Shown piece after piece: positions 11,231-23,100 of a stretch of DNA of 64,000 bases. This stretch comes from Ehretia macrophylla. Taxonomy: Eukaryota; Streptophyta; Magnoliopsida; Boraginales; Ehretiaceae. Numbering within the stretch: the stretch's first letter is position 1; each line of letters starts with the position of its first letter. The notes under the pieces were generated by a model. That model was not told where the DNA came from. It did no database searches and saw only the letters and a program-made list of their open reading frames with translations. Both the position numbers and the translations under genes were made by a program. The stretch is from the NCBI GenBank assembly GCA_037974665.1, contig CM075768.1, forward strand, positions 838,501 to 902,500. Direction: 5' to 3'.

Positions 11231-11884
11231 TATCCTCCTAGATTTCAGGGAGAGCCTGATGATAGGAAGGCCGAGTCGTGGATTAGTAAGTTAGAGAAAA
11301 AATTTTATTCTCTCGGGTACACTGATGAGAGAAAGGTGACTTGTGCTGTCTATTTGCTTGATGATGAGGCAGAGGAATGGTGGCGCACTGTGAGAGCCAG
11401 TTGGGAGACCCGGGGTGTTCCGTATGTTTGGGATACCTTTCTGACTGCTTTTAGGGATAAGTATGTCCCGAGGGTTGCACGGGAGAGGAGAGAGGCTGAG
11501 TTCTTGTCTTTGGTACATGGGGATTCTACTGTGGCTCAGTATGAGGCTACATTCACTAGGTTGTCTCGGTATGCACCGGAGTTTGTAGCTGTAGAGGAGA
11601 GAAAGACCCGTAGATTTATGTTGGGATTGAGGCCCGAGATTCAGGATGCAATGGCTCTGAATCGCTATGATATCTTTACTGAGGCTTTTGATGCAGCTTC
11701 TAGGTTAGAGAAGAGGAAAGGGGATCAGATTGTCTCCAGTCAGCCTAGTAAGAGGCCGTATCAGCCACAGGGCCAGCAGGTTATATATAGGCCTCCAGTA
11801 CAGCAGGTTGTCTACAGGCCACCAGCCCAGCAGGGTTCTTATAGGCCACAGGGTCAGCAGAGTTACTATCGGCCTCAGTTGTAG
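11231..11884 (+). pseudogene. gag: gag (N-terminal part), truncated and stopped by TAG
   Basis: The frame opens at the junction with LTR A and shows a retrotransposon gag capsid-type domain: PPRFQGEPDD near the start, then WWRTVRASWE and FMLGLRPEIQDAM. After this comes a Gln/Tyr/Pro-rich stretch with repeated YRP and QQ units (about 11755-11955). The frame ends at TAG (11882-11884), where the repeat pattern predicts CAG. Reading continues in the same frame after the stop, so this is one gag-pol frame broken by a single nonsense change. The true start codon is missing. Gag would form the virus-like particle in the cytoplasm. Confidence 0.85.
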
Positions 11885-14800
11885 CAGAGGTCATATCAGG
11901 TTCAGACTCAGTATAGGCCAGCTCAGTCTCAGGGTCAGTACAGGCCTAGTGTGGTGAGACCTCAGCAGCAGGCTGTATCAGCTGCTTCTTCAGCTTCTGG
12001 TTCTTCTAGGGGCAGTGTTAGTGCCACATCATCGCAGTGTAATTACTGCAAGCGCCCAGGGCATGTGGAGTCCGACTGCAGGGTAAAGGCAGGGACATGT
12101 TTGGGTTGTGGTAGCATCGAGCATAGGGCGAAGGATTGCCCTAGATATGTGAGGACTGAGGGTTGGGCAGCGACTCAGGGTTACCAGGGTAGGCCTACGG
12201 GCAGTGTACCACAGCAGCAGCGGGTTCAGGCTCGGGCTTATGCAGTTGATATGGAGGAGATGCCTGAGGAGACTGTAGTGGTGGAAGGTAACTTCCTTAT
12301 ACTTGATCAACTTGTTAAAGTGTTGATTGATTCTGGTGCTACGCATTCTTTTATTACTCCTGCTTGTGTGCAATGTGTTAAATTGCAACCTGAAAGATTG
12401 CCTTATGTGGTTGAGATTAGTACCTCTTTGACTGATAAGTATGTTACTGGCTTAGTATGTAAGGATTGTATAATACATGTTAAGGGGCATAATTTTCCTT
12501 CAGACCTTATTTTATTCCCTATCCGGGGGTATGATGTTATTCTGGGTATGGATTGGCTTTCTAAGTATGATTCCCAGTTGAACTGTAGAACCAAGGTAGT
12601 ACAGTTTCGCTTGCCGGATCAGCCAGTAGTAGAGGTAGCGGGTAACCGGGGTACTAAGACAAGTTTTGTTATCTCAGCAACTAAAGCCGTTAAGTTGGTG
12701 AGTAAGGGGTGTTCGGGTTATCTAGCTTATTTGATCAACAAGCCATCTGATAAGCTACAACTAGAGGAAGTCCCTATTATCCGGGAATATCCTAATGTAT
12801 TTCCCGAGGAGTTGCCAGGATTGCCACCAGAGAGGGATATAGAGTTTGTGATTAATCTTGTTCCCGGTACTCAACCTATTTCTAAATCGGCGTACCGGAT
12901 GGCACCAGCTGAGTTGAAGGAGTTGAAAACTCAGTTACAGGAGTTATTGAAGAAAGGATTCATTCAGCAGAGTTCTTCACATTGGGGAGCTCCTGTTTTA
13001 TTTGTGAAGAAAAAGGATGGTACTTTGAGATTGTGTATTGATTACCGTGGTTTGAATCAGGTGACCATCAAGAATAAATATCCTTTGCCACTGATTGATG
13101 AGTTGTTTGATCAACTTCAGGGAGCCAAAGTCTATTCTAAATTTGATTTGAGGCAAGGGTATTATCAGCTTCGGATTCGTACGGAGGATGTTCCGAAGTC
13201 TGCCTTCAGGACTCAGTACGGGCATTATGAGTTTGTTGTTATGCCCTTTGGTTTGACTAATGCACCGGCAGCATTCATGGATTTGATGCATCGAGTCTTT
13301 CAGCCGTACTTGGACCAGTTCGTGGTGATTTTTATTGATGATATCTTGGTCTATTCTAAATCTGAATCGGAACACGAGCAACATCTACGGCTTGTATTGG
13401 AGAAGTTGCAGGAGCATCAGTTGTTTGCCAAGTTCAGCAAATGTGAATTTTGGCTGCAACGGATTTCTTTTCTTGGCCATGTTATTACACACAGCGGTAT
13501 TTCTGTAGATCCCACTAAGATTGAATCGGTGATGTCTTGGAAGCGGCCAGAGAGTGTTTCTGATGTCCGTAGCTTTCTTGGCTTGGCAGGTTATTACCGT
13601 AGGTTTGTCAAGGACTTCTCGAAGATTGCGGGGCCACTATCTAAGTTGACTCAGAAACGGACTATCTTTAATTGGGATGTGAAGTGTGAGAGTGGATTTC
13701 AGGAGTTGAAAAAGAGGTTAACTACTGCTCCAGTACTTGCTCTACCAGAGGGGACCGATAATATGGTCATTTACAATGATGCATCCAATGAGGGCTTGGG
13801 ATGTGTTCTTATGCAGGATGGCCGAGTTATTGCCTATGCTTCTCGAAAGTTGAAGCCTTATGAAGAAAATTATCCGACTCATGATCTTGAGTTGGCAGCA
13901 GTTGTCTTTGCACTCAAGAAGTGGCGTCATTATCTGTGGGGAAGTAAGTTTGAAATTTTCACTGATCATAAGAGTCTGAAGTACTTGTTCTCACATAAGG
14001 AGTTGAATATGCGCCAGCGGAGGTGGATGGAGCTTCTTGGAGATTATAATTGTTCTATCAATTATCTGCCTGGAAAGGCAAATGTTGTAGCAGATGCTCT
14101 CAGCCGGAAGGCTAGTATTTCTTGTTTGGCTGTCAAGAAGTGGGAGGTTCTTGAGGAGTTTAGTTATTGGAGACCAGAATTGACTCAGGTTGGGGTGATG
14201 TGTTCACATCTCCGTATTCAGCCTTTATTATTGTCTCAGATCAGGGAAGCTCAGCAACTTGATGTTAAACTTCAGAAGATCAAGGATCAGATCACGGGTG
14301 ATCAGTCTGACTCCAAACTACATGAGGACGGTATTCTTCGGTTTCGGAACAGGGTTTGTGTTCCCGATGAACCGGGCTTGAGGCGAGGTATTCTAGAGGA
14401 AGCTCATAACTCTAAGTATACTATTCATCCCGGTGGAACCAAGATGTATCGGGATTTGAAGCAATATTACTGGTGGAACAACATGAAGAGAGAGGTTGCT
14501 CAGTTTGTATCTAGATGTTTGACTTGTCAGAGAGTGAAAGCCGAGCATCAACGACCTGCAGGTTTGCTTCAGCCGTTGGCTATACCAGAGTGGAAATGGG
14601 AGCATATTACGATGGACTTCGTCACAGGGTTGCCTAGGTCACCGAGGGGTAATGATGCAGTTTGGGTTGTCGTGGATCGTTTGACGAAGACAGCTCATTT
14701 TATTGCAATGAGGTTAGGAGATGAGGTTACAAAGCTGACGGATCTCTATCTGGATCAGATTGTTAGACTTCACGGTATTCCATCTAGTATTGTCTCTGAT

Positions 14801-15805
14801 CGAGATCCTCGATTTACTTCTCGTTTGTGGGAGAAACTTCAGGAGACTTTGGGTACTCAGTTGAACTTCAGTACTGCGTATCATCCACAGACCGACGGTC
14901 AGTCTGAGCGGACTATTCAGATTCTGGAAGATATGCTTAGGGCTTGTGTTCTGGATTTCGGGAAGAACTGGGAGAAACATCTACCACTTGCCGAGTTTGC
15001 CTATAACAATAGTTATCAAGCTACTATTGGGATGGCGCCTTTCGCAGCTCTTTACGGTCGTAAGTGTCGTTCACCTTTATATTGGGACGAGGTAGGAGAG
15101 ATGAAGACTGTTGATCCGACTATTATGCCAGAACTTCTTGAGAAGATTGAGAATGTTCAGTTGATCAAGCAGAGAATGCTTACGGCACAGAGTAGATTCA
15201 AGAGTTATGCTGATAAGCGTCGTCGAGACTTAGAATTTGCAGTCGGAGATCGGGTTTTCTTGAGATTGTCTCCTCAAAAGGGGTTTGCTCATTATGGTAA
15301 AGGTGGAAAGCTGAGTCCGAGATTTGTTGGGCCGTTTGAGATTACTGGCAGGGTTGGTAAGTTGGCATATCGGTTGGCTTTACCAGAGAACTTCTCTAAT
15401 GTCCACGATGTATTTCACGTGTCTAATTTGCGGAAGTATAATCCGGATCCTTCTCATATTCTTGAGCCAGAGCCGTTACAGCTTCGAGAGAATTTGACTT
15501 ATGACGAGCGTCCGATTCGTATTCTAGATCAGATGGACCGAGAGTTGAGGTCGAAGAGGATTCCGATGGTTAAGGTGTTGTGGAAGCATCACGGCATTGA
15601 GGAAGCTACGTGGGAGAGACGAGATCAGATGCAGCAGCAATACCCAGATCTATTCCGTACATCAAGTAAGAATTTCGAGGACGAAATTTCTATAAGGGGG
15701 GAAGAATGTGAAACCCCACTTTCCTGCTTATCTCGTTTTACGTGCTATACCTCGTTTTGCGTGCATATGATCTGTTTATGTGCTATAGGACCTAGAAAGT
15801 TATAA
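11885..15805 (+). pseudogene. pol: gag-pol continuation: zinc knuckles, PR, RT, RNase H, IN, chromodomain
   Basis: The open frame continues in phase with the upstream gag. Counting from the GTG at 11951 (1284 codons): two zinc knuckles at residues 30-43 and 50-63, the protease motif DSGA at 127, RT motif FIDD at 461-464, RNase H Asp at 610, and an integrase HHCC zinc finger near 14420-14545. The integrase catalytic triad is D889, D950 and E986 (D-35-E spacing), with a chromodomain-like end at about 1188-1235 ([13 protein letters not shown]). The order PR-RT-RH-IN-chromodomain defines a gypsy chromovirus. The frame runs through the polypurine tract about 100 bp into the 3' LTR before its TAA. 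No internal break is visible in pol. It is marked pseudogene because gag is truncated and stopped upstream. Confidence 0.9.
15694..15706 (+). other. Polypurine tract of element B
   Basis: AAGGGGGGAAGAA sits directly before the LTR start TGTGAAACCCC. It lies inside the pol reading frame, as is common in this clade. Confidence 0.85.
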
Positions 15806-18108
15806 TTTTGATGTCAATACTCCTAATACGTGCTAAATGTGCATTCATGAAATTTTCATAAAAAACGGAGTCAGAAATTTTATCGTCGATTTTTAGTAAA
15901 TAGTATTTTCGAAACACGTCCGCTAAAATTTTGAAACTGGTCTTTTTAACCCTTCTAGACCTAGTCCACGGACTTTAATAGACCTGTGTTTGATGAAAAC
16001 GGTTTTAAAATCGGCTTAAGAATTTATTAGGGTTTTTACACCGACTTTTGCAAAAATCGAGTTTTAAGCCGACTCGGGTGAAATTGTTTGATTGTAAAAC
16101 TTCTTGTCACCTAAAAATAATTTACTTGAGCTAGCTTGGGTGTTGAATAATTGTTTTGAACTTTGATGATCAAGAAAATGCAATTAAAGTCAAGAAAACA
16201 CAAAAATACTAACTTAAACTACTTTGACTTAGCATTTTTTTTAATTGACTAAGCTTTTAATTATATATTGTCATCAACACACACTCAACACAACACAAAA
16301 CACCCTCCACACACACACAAAGGGCCGAGAGGTTGAGGGAGAAAAAGAAAGAGAAAAACTCAAGCTTTTCAATCAATTTTTCAAAGAAAAATCTAGTTTT
16401 TGTCCGTAGAACTTCGCACCGACTTGGATTCTGCTTGTTGGGCACGCATAGCACGCATTCCTAGGCTTATATCGCATCAAAGGTGAGAGAAAAATTCTAG
16501 ATCTCAAAATGTCATTTTTATACTTTTGCTCATAAATGAAAATTTAACTGTTAGAATTGAAATCTGATGATAGATTATTGCTCCTTGCATGCTAGGGATC
16601 ATTTTGATGCAATACTACAAATTTCTGTCGGATGTAGCATAATTTTTATTTTTTGGGTATTTAATTTTGATTAAAATGTTCAAAGATGAATTAAATGAGT
16701 TGTGTTGATCGAAATCGATTGTCGTCAATTTCTAAATACTTGATAATTACGTGTTAGCGCTGTTGTAATGCCGAATTTTTGATTACATTGTTCGTGTGAA
16801 AATTCGGAAAATCCAGCCATGACATCCTAGGGTTTTAGAGTTATCGGGCATGATTTGGAGGTGTTATGGTGGATTTCCAAGAGGGCTAATGTAGTAGGTT
16901 GAATGGGTGAGTGATAGAAACTGATTTGGCAATGTTTGGATTAGTAGATTGTAAGTTATGAATTTTAGAAGTTTAGGTTGTCATTCTTTAATTTCTTGAA
17001 CGATGCCTTTAGATGATTGGGTTGTGTTTGAGTGTTGAATTGTGAGTTGTTGATGAGTAATTTAGAGTTTAATTGTGTATATAATGCATGTCCGGTTAGA
17101 TGGCCTACTTTGTCATCTAACTAAGTTATTTGATTGATTATTATTGAGTTCGGGAATCGGGCACTTTCGTTGCTGATCTCCCAATTGATTGATTGATTGA
17201 TGGTTGATGATGATTATGGAGTCTTGGTATGTGTGTGCCACCTCTCGGGCAGCGTTGGGCTGTCGGGTTGATAACGGCATGACTTCCATAGGCTACCCCC
17301 AGCTCGCATGACGGAGGTGTCATGGAGGGAGGGGCTAGTGAAGTACCTCAGCTGCATGAGTAATGGGGAGTTATAAGAAGAACGGTTGAGATCGTGATGG
17401 CGTTTAGAGCTACACCAAATAGAGTATCCTTTATTGATTGGTTATATAGCTATGTGATGATAGTATTATTTGTGTTATTGTGTGTTTACTGACTCAAAGG
17501 ATTATTCCAAGGAGTTTAGTAGACCTTGCTCGATTTCTATCGGATCCTCACTGGCTTATGTATATAAGCTCACTCTCTATTATTGCATTCTTACAGGTGT
17601 TGCAGAGCCGGATTACGGGTACGTGCCTCCTGAGGAGGAAAATGTGCCTTACGTGGACGAGTCATATGTTCCTGAGTCTTATCCATGATTTTATGTTGTT
17701 TAATGTCTTGTACATTACCTTAATAGACTTTTATATGCTTTATGGTTCTTATTATAATAGATGTTGAAAAGATGATGATCCAAATGATATTAATTTAGTG
17801 GCTTTCTTTTGTTTATGGTTAAGTTGTAAATGTGTCTCAACTTACTTTTGAAATGTATGATAAGGTTGAGGTATTGTATGTTATGTTGGAACGGAGGCAG
17901 ATAACAAAAACTGATTATTGTATATTATGGTTATGTTTTTTGTTGTTATGCTGTTGAGGAGTTGTTGTTTGTATGGTTATAGAATTGGATGTTTAATGTT
18001 ATTAATGAGGTTGGTTTAGAACCTCGGTAATCTATTTACTGTCGTTATACTGCCGAAATTCCGTTGCGTCCTGACTGATTATAGGAGGGGTCGAGTTGGG
18101 GCGTGACA
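15707..18108 (+). mobile_element. 3' LTR of element B
   Basis: Runs from TGTGAAACCCC to GGGGCGTGACA, 2402 bp. It is clearly related along its length to the solo LTR at 20304-22752 and, in parts, to the solo LTR at 39033-41314. A GC-rich module lies at about 17216-17420. The rest is AT-rich; I see no gene in it. Confidence 0.88.
17216..17324 (+). other. Stem-loops in the GC-rich module of LTR B
   Basis: Two inverted repeats are visible: ATGGAGTC (17216-17223) with GACTTCCAT (17281-17289, one bulge), and the perfect pair CATGAC (17307-17312) with GTCATG (17319-17324), loop GGAGGT. The second recurs at 21945-21962 in the solo LTR. It is replaced by the compatible pair TGATC/GATCA in LTR G (40502-40518). 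The change on both arms suggests selection for pairing. Confidence 0.55.
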
Positions 18109-18162
18109 GTTATACTGGTAGATCCGTACTATGTAATCTAAACTGGTAGAATGGAAGAAAAT
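18109..18162 (-). other. Viral leader fragment, inverted
   Basis: These bases are the reverse complement of about 34568-34621 in the leader of the same virus, with one visible mismatch. The fragment begins exactly at the LTR end of element B, so it probably continues on B's other side beyond the window. Confidence 0.85.
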
Positions 18163-18226
18163 GTCATTCGGCCTTAAGAATGCCCCTTCAGAATTTTAGA
18201 ACATTATAAACCAGATCTTTAATCAG
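18163..18226 (+). pseudogene. RT fragment of the pararetrovirus (duplicate)
   Basis: Sense-strand match to 31297-31357 in the main RT region. It shares the TAG at 18197-18199 (31328-31330 in the main copy) but keeps CAG at 18224-18226 where the main copy has TAG (31355-31357). It is flanked on both sides by inverted viral pieces, so this is a rearranged end of the insertion. Confidence 0.85.
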
Positions 18227-18380
18227 TGCCTTCTGAATTCTGAATCTGGGTTGCCTAGAAAGGCGGATGTTTTACTTCTAAAGTCTTTGTAGAATTGGGT
18301 AAGTTCCACTGCCTAGTTCTGGAAGCTAAGACATTGATGTTTAAAGGTCTATTCCTTTCTCTAAACCAAAGAAAGAATGG
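18226..18380 (-). pseudogene. Inverted duplicate of the coat N-terminal region
   Basis: Reverse complement matches about 19199-19345 on the + strand, with small differences including a few extra bases in this copy. It encodes no protein in this position. Together with the neighbouring leader and RT fragments it shows that at least three viral pieces were joined in scrambled order. Confidence 0.82.
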
Positions 18381-18957
18381 AAAAACGGGTTCTTTGATTG
18401 TTTTCCCAATTATACCATTTCTCTTACAGATCCACATATTATGAAAGTGTTAAATTTAGATATCAAGGCATATAATTATGTTGTTGAATATGGTTCACAT
18501 GTATATGAAGTTATTTATCATCTTGATTATAAATTGATGAACACAGGACTAAATCCCAGATCTCTAACTAGAAATAGATTGAAAGGGGAAACCCTTTTAT
18601 GGACCATGGACCGAACCAGATCCATAGTTAGTGTTCCTCAGACCATCCAGTGGAAAGATATTTCCCTACCAGAACATTGGAACATTGAGAATGCTACCGG
18701 ACCATTAGCACAAGAACAGAACATTAGAAATACCTGAATAGAACAGATCATTCAGTATGAAGATGAATCTATTAGTATTAAGATGGATAGAGGAAATAGA
18801 GATTCTCGTCTATCTAGATCTACGTCCAGTATCTCTAGAATCAGTATTTCTGACCCAACACCAGGATTTGTCGTTGTTCCCTCAATATCTAGACACAATA
18901 GAATAGTCAATCTGTTCCCTATGGAATCAAGATTGAAGACCAGACCACTCGACTAGT
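18381..18957 (+). pseudogene. Movement protein, C-terminal part (pararetrovirus)
   Basis: An open stretch from about 18390 shows a caulimovirid movement-protein pattern (FPNYTISLTDPHI, then TIQWKDISLPEHWNIEN). Movement proteins modify plasmodesmata so the virus can pass between cells. The amino-terminal half is absent, cut by the inverted fragments. An in-frame TGA at 18735-18737 and a frameshift near 18920 break it, and the frame ends at TAG 18955-18957. Assignment rests on pattern recognition only. Confidence 0.65.
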
Positions 18958-19720
18958 TTATCATGAGTTTGAACCAGCAGATACATCATCTGTTGATCAT
19001 CACCTTACAGCTTCTGACATGGGATTAAACATGTTAATAGAAGATTTTGAGATAGATAGACAAGCCTTGAAAGAAGAGTTTCTTTCCGACAAGCATACCA
19101 ATCATAGAGATTTGTTCTTTCGTGCTACCACAAAAGAACAAAGAGACCAGTACAAAGAACAATGGCATCAAGCCATGAGAATAGTCAAGCTAAACATACC
19201 ATTCTTTCTTTGGTTTAGAGAAAGGAATAGACCTAATGTCTTAGCTTTCAGAACTAGGCAGTGGAACTTACCCAGTTCTACAAAGACCTTAGAAGCAGAA
19301 CATCAGCCTTTCCAGGCAACCCAGAATTCAGAATTCAGAAGGCACCATTGACCTTCGTTACCCTTCAGAAACAAGTAGAACGAATAGAACATTCGTTAGA
19401 AAGGAAACCCAGTAGTTCATCATCCAGTATAGAAGAAAAACTTAAGGAATCAATAGAACTTTCCCTTAGGAAGAAGTCTCATGCTCCTATAGTTAGATCT
19501 TTTGAATCGTTAAGGCTTACTTCTACCAATAAGAAGGAAGAGATTCCAGTTAAACCCTTTCCTTTTAAGATTTCCAGTATTATTCCCAAAATAGAATCCA
19601 CAGATAAGAAGAATGCAAAGATATTGCAAGACATCACTGATAGGATTAAGAAACCACCAGATATATCTACTAGTAGTCCGCCGTCTACCAGTAGCCACCA
19701 AAACCAGTAATCTACAAGCA
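18958..19720 (+). pseudogene. Linker / amino-terminal coat region (pararetrovirus)
   Basis: Two overlapping frames carry the signal: 19019-19351 with an acidic and basic start and a WFRERN motif, then 19261-19710, rich in Lys, Glu and Ser. A frameshift near 19330 joins them. This is the usual low-complexity stretch between the movement and coat domains of caulimovirid polyproteins. No enzymatic function is expected. Confidence 0.65.
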
Positions 19721-20183
19721 TTACAAGTTATTAGGAAATCAGACCAAAGCTTTGTAGGTTCCGATAGTGAACCAGATAGAACTATTCCCCATACCCAGTT
19801 TAATGTCAATAAGATTGTTGACTTTAGAAATAGAAATTATTATCCTAGACCAACACCACCAAATCTCCTCATAGAGGAATCCCAGTCTTAGAAAACCTAT
19901 TCTGCCAGTCAAATCTATGAATGGAACATAGATGGAAAGACAGAATACATGATCTTAGAATTGACCAAATAGATGATTATAGTTGGTAACATCTATAAAC
20001 AATCTGTTCTAGAAAGAACAGCCGTCAATAACATCATCCTTGGATTTACAGGCCAGTTGAAATGATGGTGGGATGACCACATTAGTGACCAAACCAAGAC
20101 TGTTATCTTAGATATGCAGAAGACCAATGACCAAGGCAACCTAGTTGTTAATGATCAGGCTCAAGCAGAATCTAGTGCCCTTT
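19721..20183 (+). pseudogene. Coat protein, first part (pararetrovirus)
   Basis: Contains RNYYPRPTPPNLL, IYEWNIDG and GFTGQLK..WWD, a typical pattern of caulimovirid coat proteins that build the isometric capsid. Stops occur at 19889-19891 and at further points (near 19969 and 20062). The frame is interrupted at 20184 by element C and resumes at 28939. Confidence 0.78.
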
Positions 20184-20184
20184 G

Positions 20185-23100
20185 TGTAACACCCCGGCCC
20201 CTCACGAGACCGGGAATTCTATTAATCAAGCTAATCTTAACCTGATACCAAACCAGGACATAATTTTTAGGGAAAAATGGACGGAGTCTCCTCTATTCCT
20301 AGGTGTGAAACCCCACTTCTCTATCTTGTCTCGTTTTGCGTGTTTATTCTCGTTTTGCGTGAATTGACCTGTCTATGTGCTATATGACTTAGAATGTGAT
20401 AATTTTGATATTAATACTCCTAGAACATGCTAAATGTGCATTCATGAAATTTTCATAAAAAACGGAGTCAGAAATTTTATTGTCGATTTTTAGTGAATAG
20501 TATTTTCGAAACACGTCCGCTAAAATTTTGAAACTGGTCTTTTTAATCCTTCTAGACCTAGTCCACGGACTTTAATAGACCTGTGTTTGATTAAAACGGT
20601 TTTCAAATCAGCTTAGGAATTTATTAGGGTTTTTACACCGACTTTTGCGAAAATCGAGTTTTAAGCCGACTCGGGTGAAATTGTTTGATTGTAAAACTTC
20701 TTGTCACCTAGAAATAAATTATTTGAGATAGTTTAAATGTTAATTTAATAGTTGAGCAAGAAGTACTCAAGAAATGAATTAAAAGACTAAAAATACAATT
20801 AAAAGACTAATTTAAACTAACTTTGACTTTATTTAAATGTTGACCAATATGCATATATCACCAACACACACTCACAAAGCACAAAAACACCCTAAATTTC
20901 ACACACATTTCTGAGAGGAAGAAGGGAGAAAAGGATAAAGAAATTTCAAGGTTTTTCAATCAAATTTTCAAAGAAAAAGGTAGTTTTTGTCCGTAGAACT
21001 TCGTACCGAGTTGGATTCCACTTGTTGGGCACGCATTGCATACATTTCTAGGCTTATATCGCATCAAAGGTGAGAGAAAAATTCTAGATCTCAAAACTCA
21101 TCTTTTATGTTTTTGCGTAGAATTGATTATTGAACCGTTAAAATGTTAATATGATGTTAGATTATTGCTCCATGCATGCTAGGGATCATTTATATGTAAT
21201 CTTACGAGATTTGAACCGTTGTAGCATAATTATTTATTTTTGGGTATTTAAAGTTGATTAATTTGCTAAATGTTGATTATCTTGAGTTGTATTGGTTGAA
21301 ATCGATTGCCGTCGATTTCTAAAAGTTTGTTAATTACGTGGTAGTGCCGTTGTAATGCCGAATTTTCGATTGTGAGGTCGGTGCTAAAATTCGGAAATTT
21401 CAGCCATGACACACTAGGGTTTTAGGGTTATTGGGCATGATTTGGATGTGTTTTGGTTGGTTTCCGAAGGGGCTAATGTAGTTGATTGAATGGGTGAGTG
21501 ATAGAAACTGATTTGGAGTTGTTTGGATTAGTAGAATGTAGGTTATGAATATTTGAAGTTTAGGTTGTCTTTCTTTAAAATGTTAAATTATGCTTTTAGT
21601 TGATTGGGTGTGGTTTGAGTGATTGAATTGTGAGATGATGATGGGTAAACTAGGGTTTGAATGTGTGTTTAATGCATGTTCAGTTGGATGGCCTACTTTG
21701 TCATCTAACTTAGTTATTTGTTGTTAAATTGATTATTGATATTATTATAATGATAATATGACTATTGATGATTATTGATTGATGGTTGATGCCGGGAGAT
21801 AGGCAGTTCTGCTAGACTGTCCTCCTGTGAATGATTGATGTTTATTATTATTGCTAAGTCTTTGGTATGTGTGTGCCACCTCTCAGGCAGCATCGGGCTG
21901 TCGGGTTGATAACGGCATGACTACTAGAGACTGCCTCCAGCTCGCATGACGGAGGTGTCATGGAGGGAGAGGTTATTGGGGTACCTCGGGTGCGTGAGTT
22001 TATGGGAGTCACAAGAAGACTGTTATGATCGTGATGGCGTTTGGAGCTACACCAACTAGTGTATCATTTATTGAATGGTCATTATAGATTATGTGATGAT
22101 AGTATTATTGATGTTATTGTGTGTTTACTTGCTCAAAGGATCATTTTCCAAGGAGTATAGTGAATACTATTAGAGATCTATCGGATCCTCACTGGGCTTA
22201 TTTTATATAAGCTCACTCTCTATTATTGCATGCTTACAGGTGTTGTTGAGCAGGGTTACGGGTACGTGCCTCCTGAAGAGGAAAATGTGAAAAATGTGCC
22301 TTACGTGGATGAGTCTTATATTCCGGAGTCTTATCCTTGATGTTGTACTGTTTTACTATCTTGTATATTATCTAGTTGACTTTTATATGCTTTGTAGTTC
22401 ATAATGTAAAAGATGTTGAAATGATAATGAATTAGTTGATGCTATCTTAGTAGTCTTTCTTTTGTCTATGTTTAGGTTGCTAGGTTGGTATCAATATGTT
22501 TTGTAATGTATATTAAAGTTCATGTAATATGTTGGAACGGAGGCGTATAACAAAGGATGATTATGGTGTAATATGGTTATGTTGTATGTTGTTATTTTAT
22601 TGAAGAGTTGTTTATTGTATGGTTATGGAGTTGATGTATGATGTTCTAATGAGGTTGGTTTAGAGCCTCGGTATCCTATTTACTGTCGTTATACTGCCGA
22701 AATTCTGTTGCATCCTGACTGATCGTAGGTGGGGTCAAGTTGGGGCGTGACACTAGGGCAAAACCAAAACCTGCAAACATAATATAAATGGACCAATACC
22801 TTGTCCAACCATTCATAACTCCTCAAGGTCATTCGAGCCTTGGTTCTTAACATTTAAACACAACAAATATATATTCCCAAGTTCCAAGACTATCATATCC
22901 TTTTCCTTTAAGCAGATACATTCATGCATTGAGGTTAAGTTATACTGCCTGAATACATAAACTAGCTTACCATACCATTCCAATAACCTAGTTAAACTTA
23001 AATTACATATCCCTTAACACTAAATACATACAAAACATGAAAACATACATCTTTTCATCTTTCTACAACTCAGCCACATAACACGCAAGACAACTCTTCA

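Larger units (their letters stand above)
11230..18108 (+). mobile_element. Ty3/gypsy chromovirus (Tekay/Del-like) B, 5' truncated
   Basis: This is the only autonomous-type LTR retrotransposon in the window. It has gag, protease, RT, RNase H, integrase with chromodomain, polypurine tract and 3' LTR. Its 5' LTR, primer site and first part of gag are not seen, because the A array lies immediately to the left; they may continue beyond the window start. It is inserted in the pararetrovirus: the sequence right after the LTR (GTTAT, 18109-18113, expected TSD) belongs to viral leader. Pol reads open throughout, so loss of function comes mainly from the gag damage. Confidence 0.88.

Noticed and set aside
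16257-16454. Minus-strand frame in LTR B
   Set aside because: Cys/Val-rich product arises from an ACACAC-rich stretch; not kept in the homologous solo LTR.
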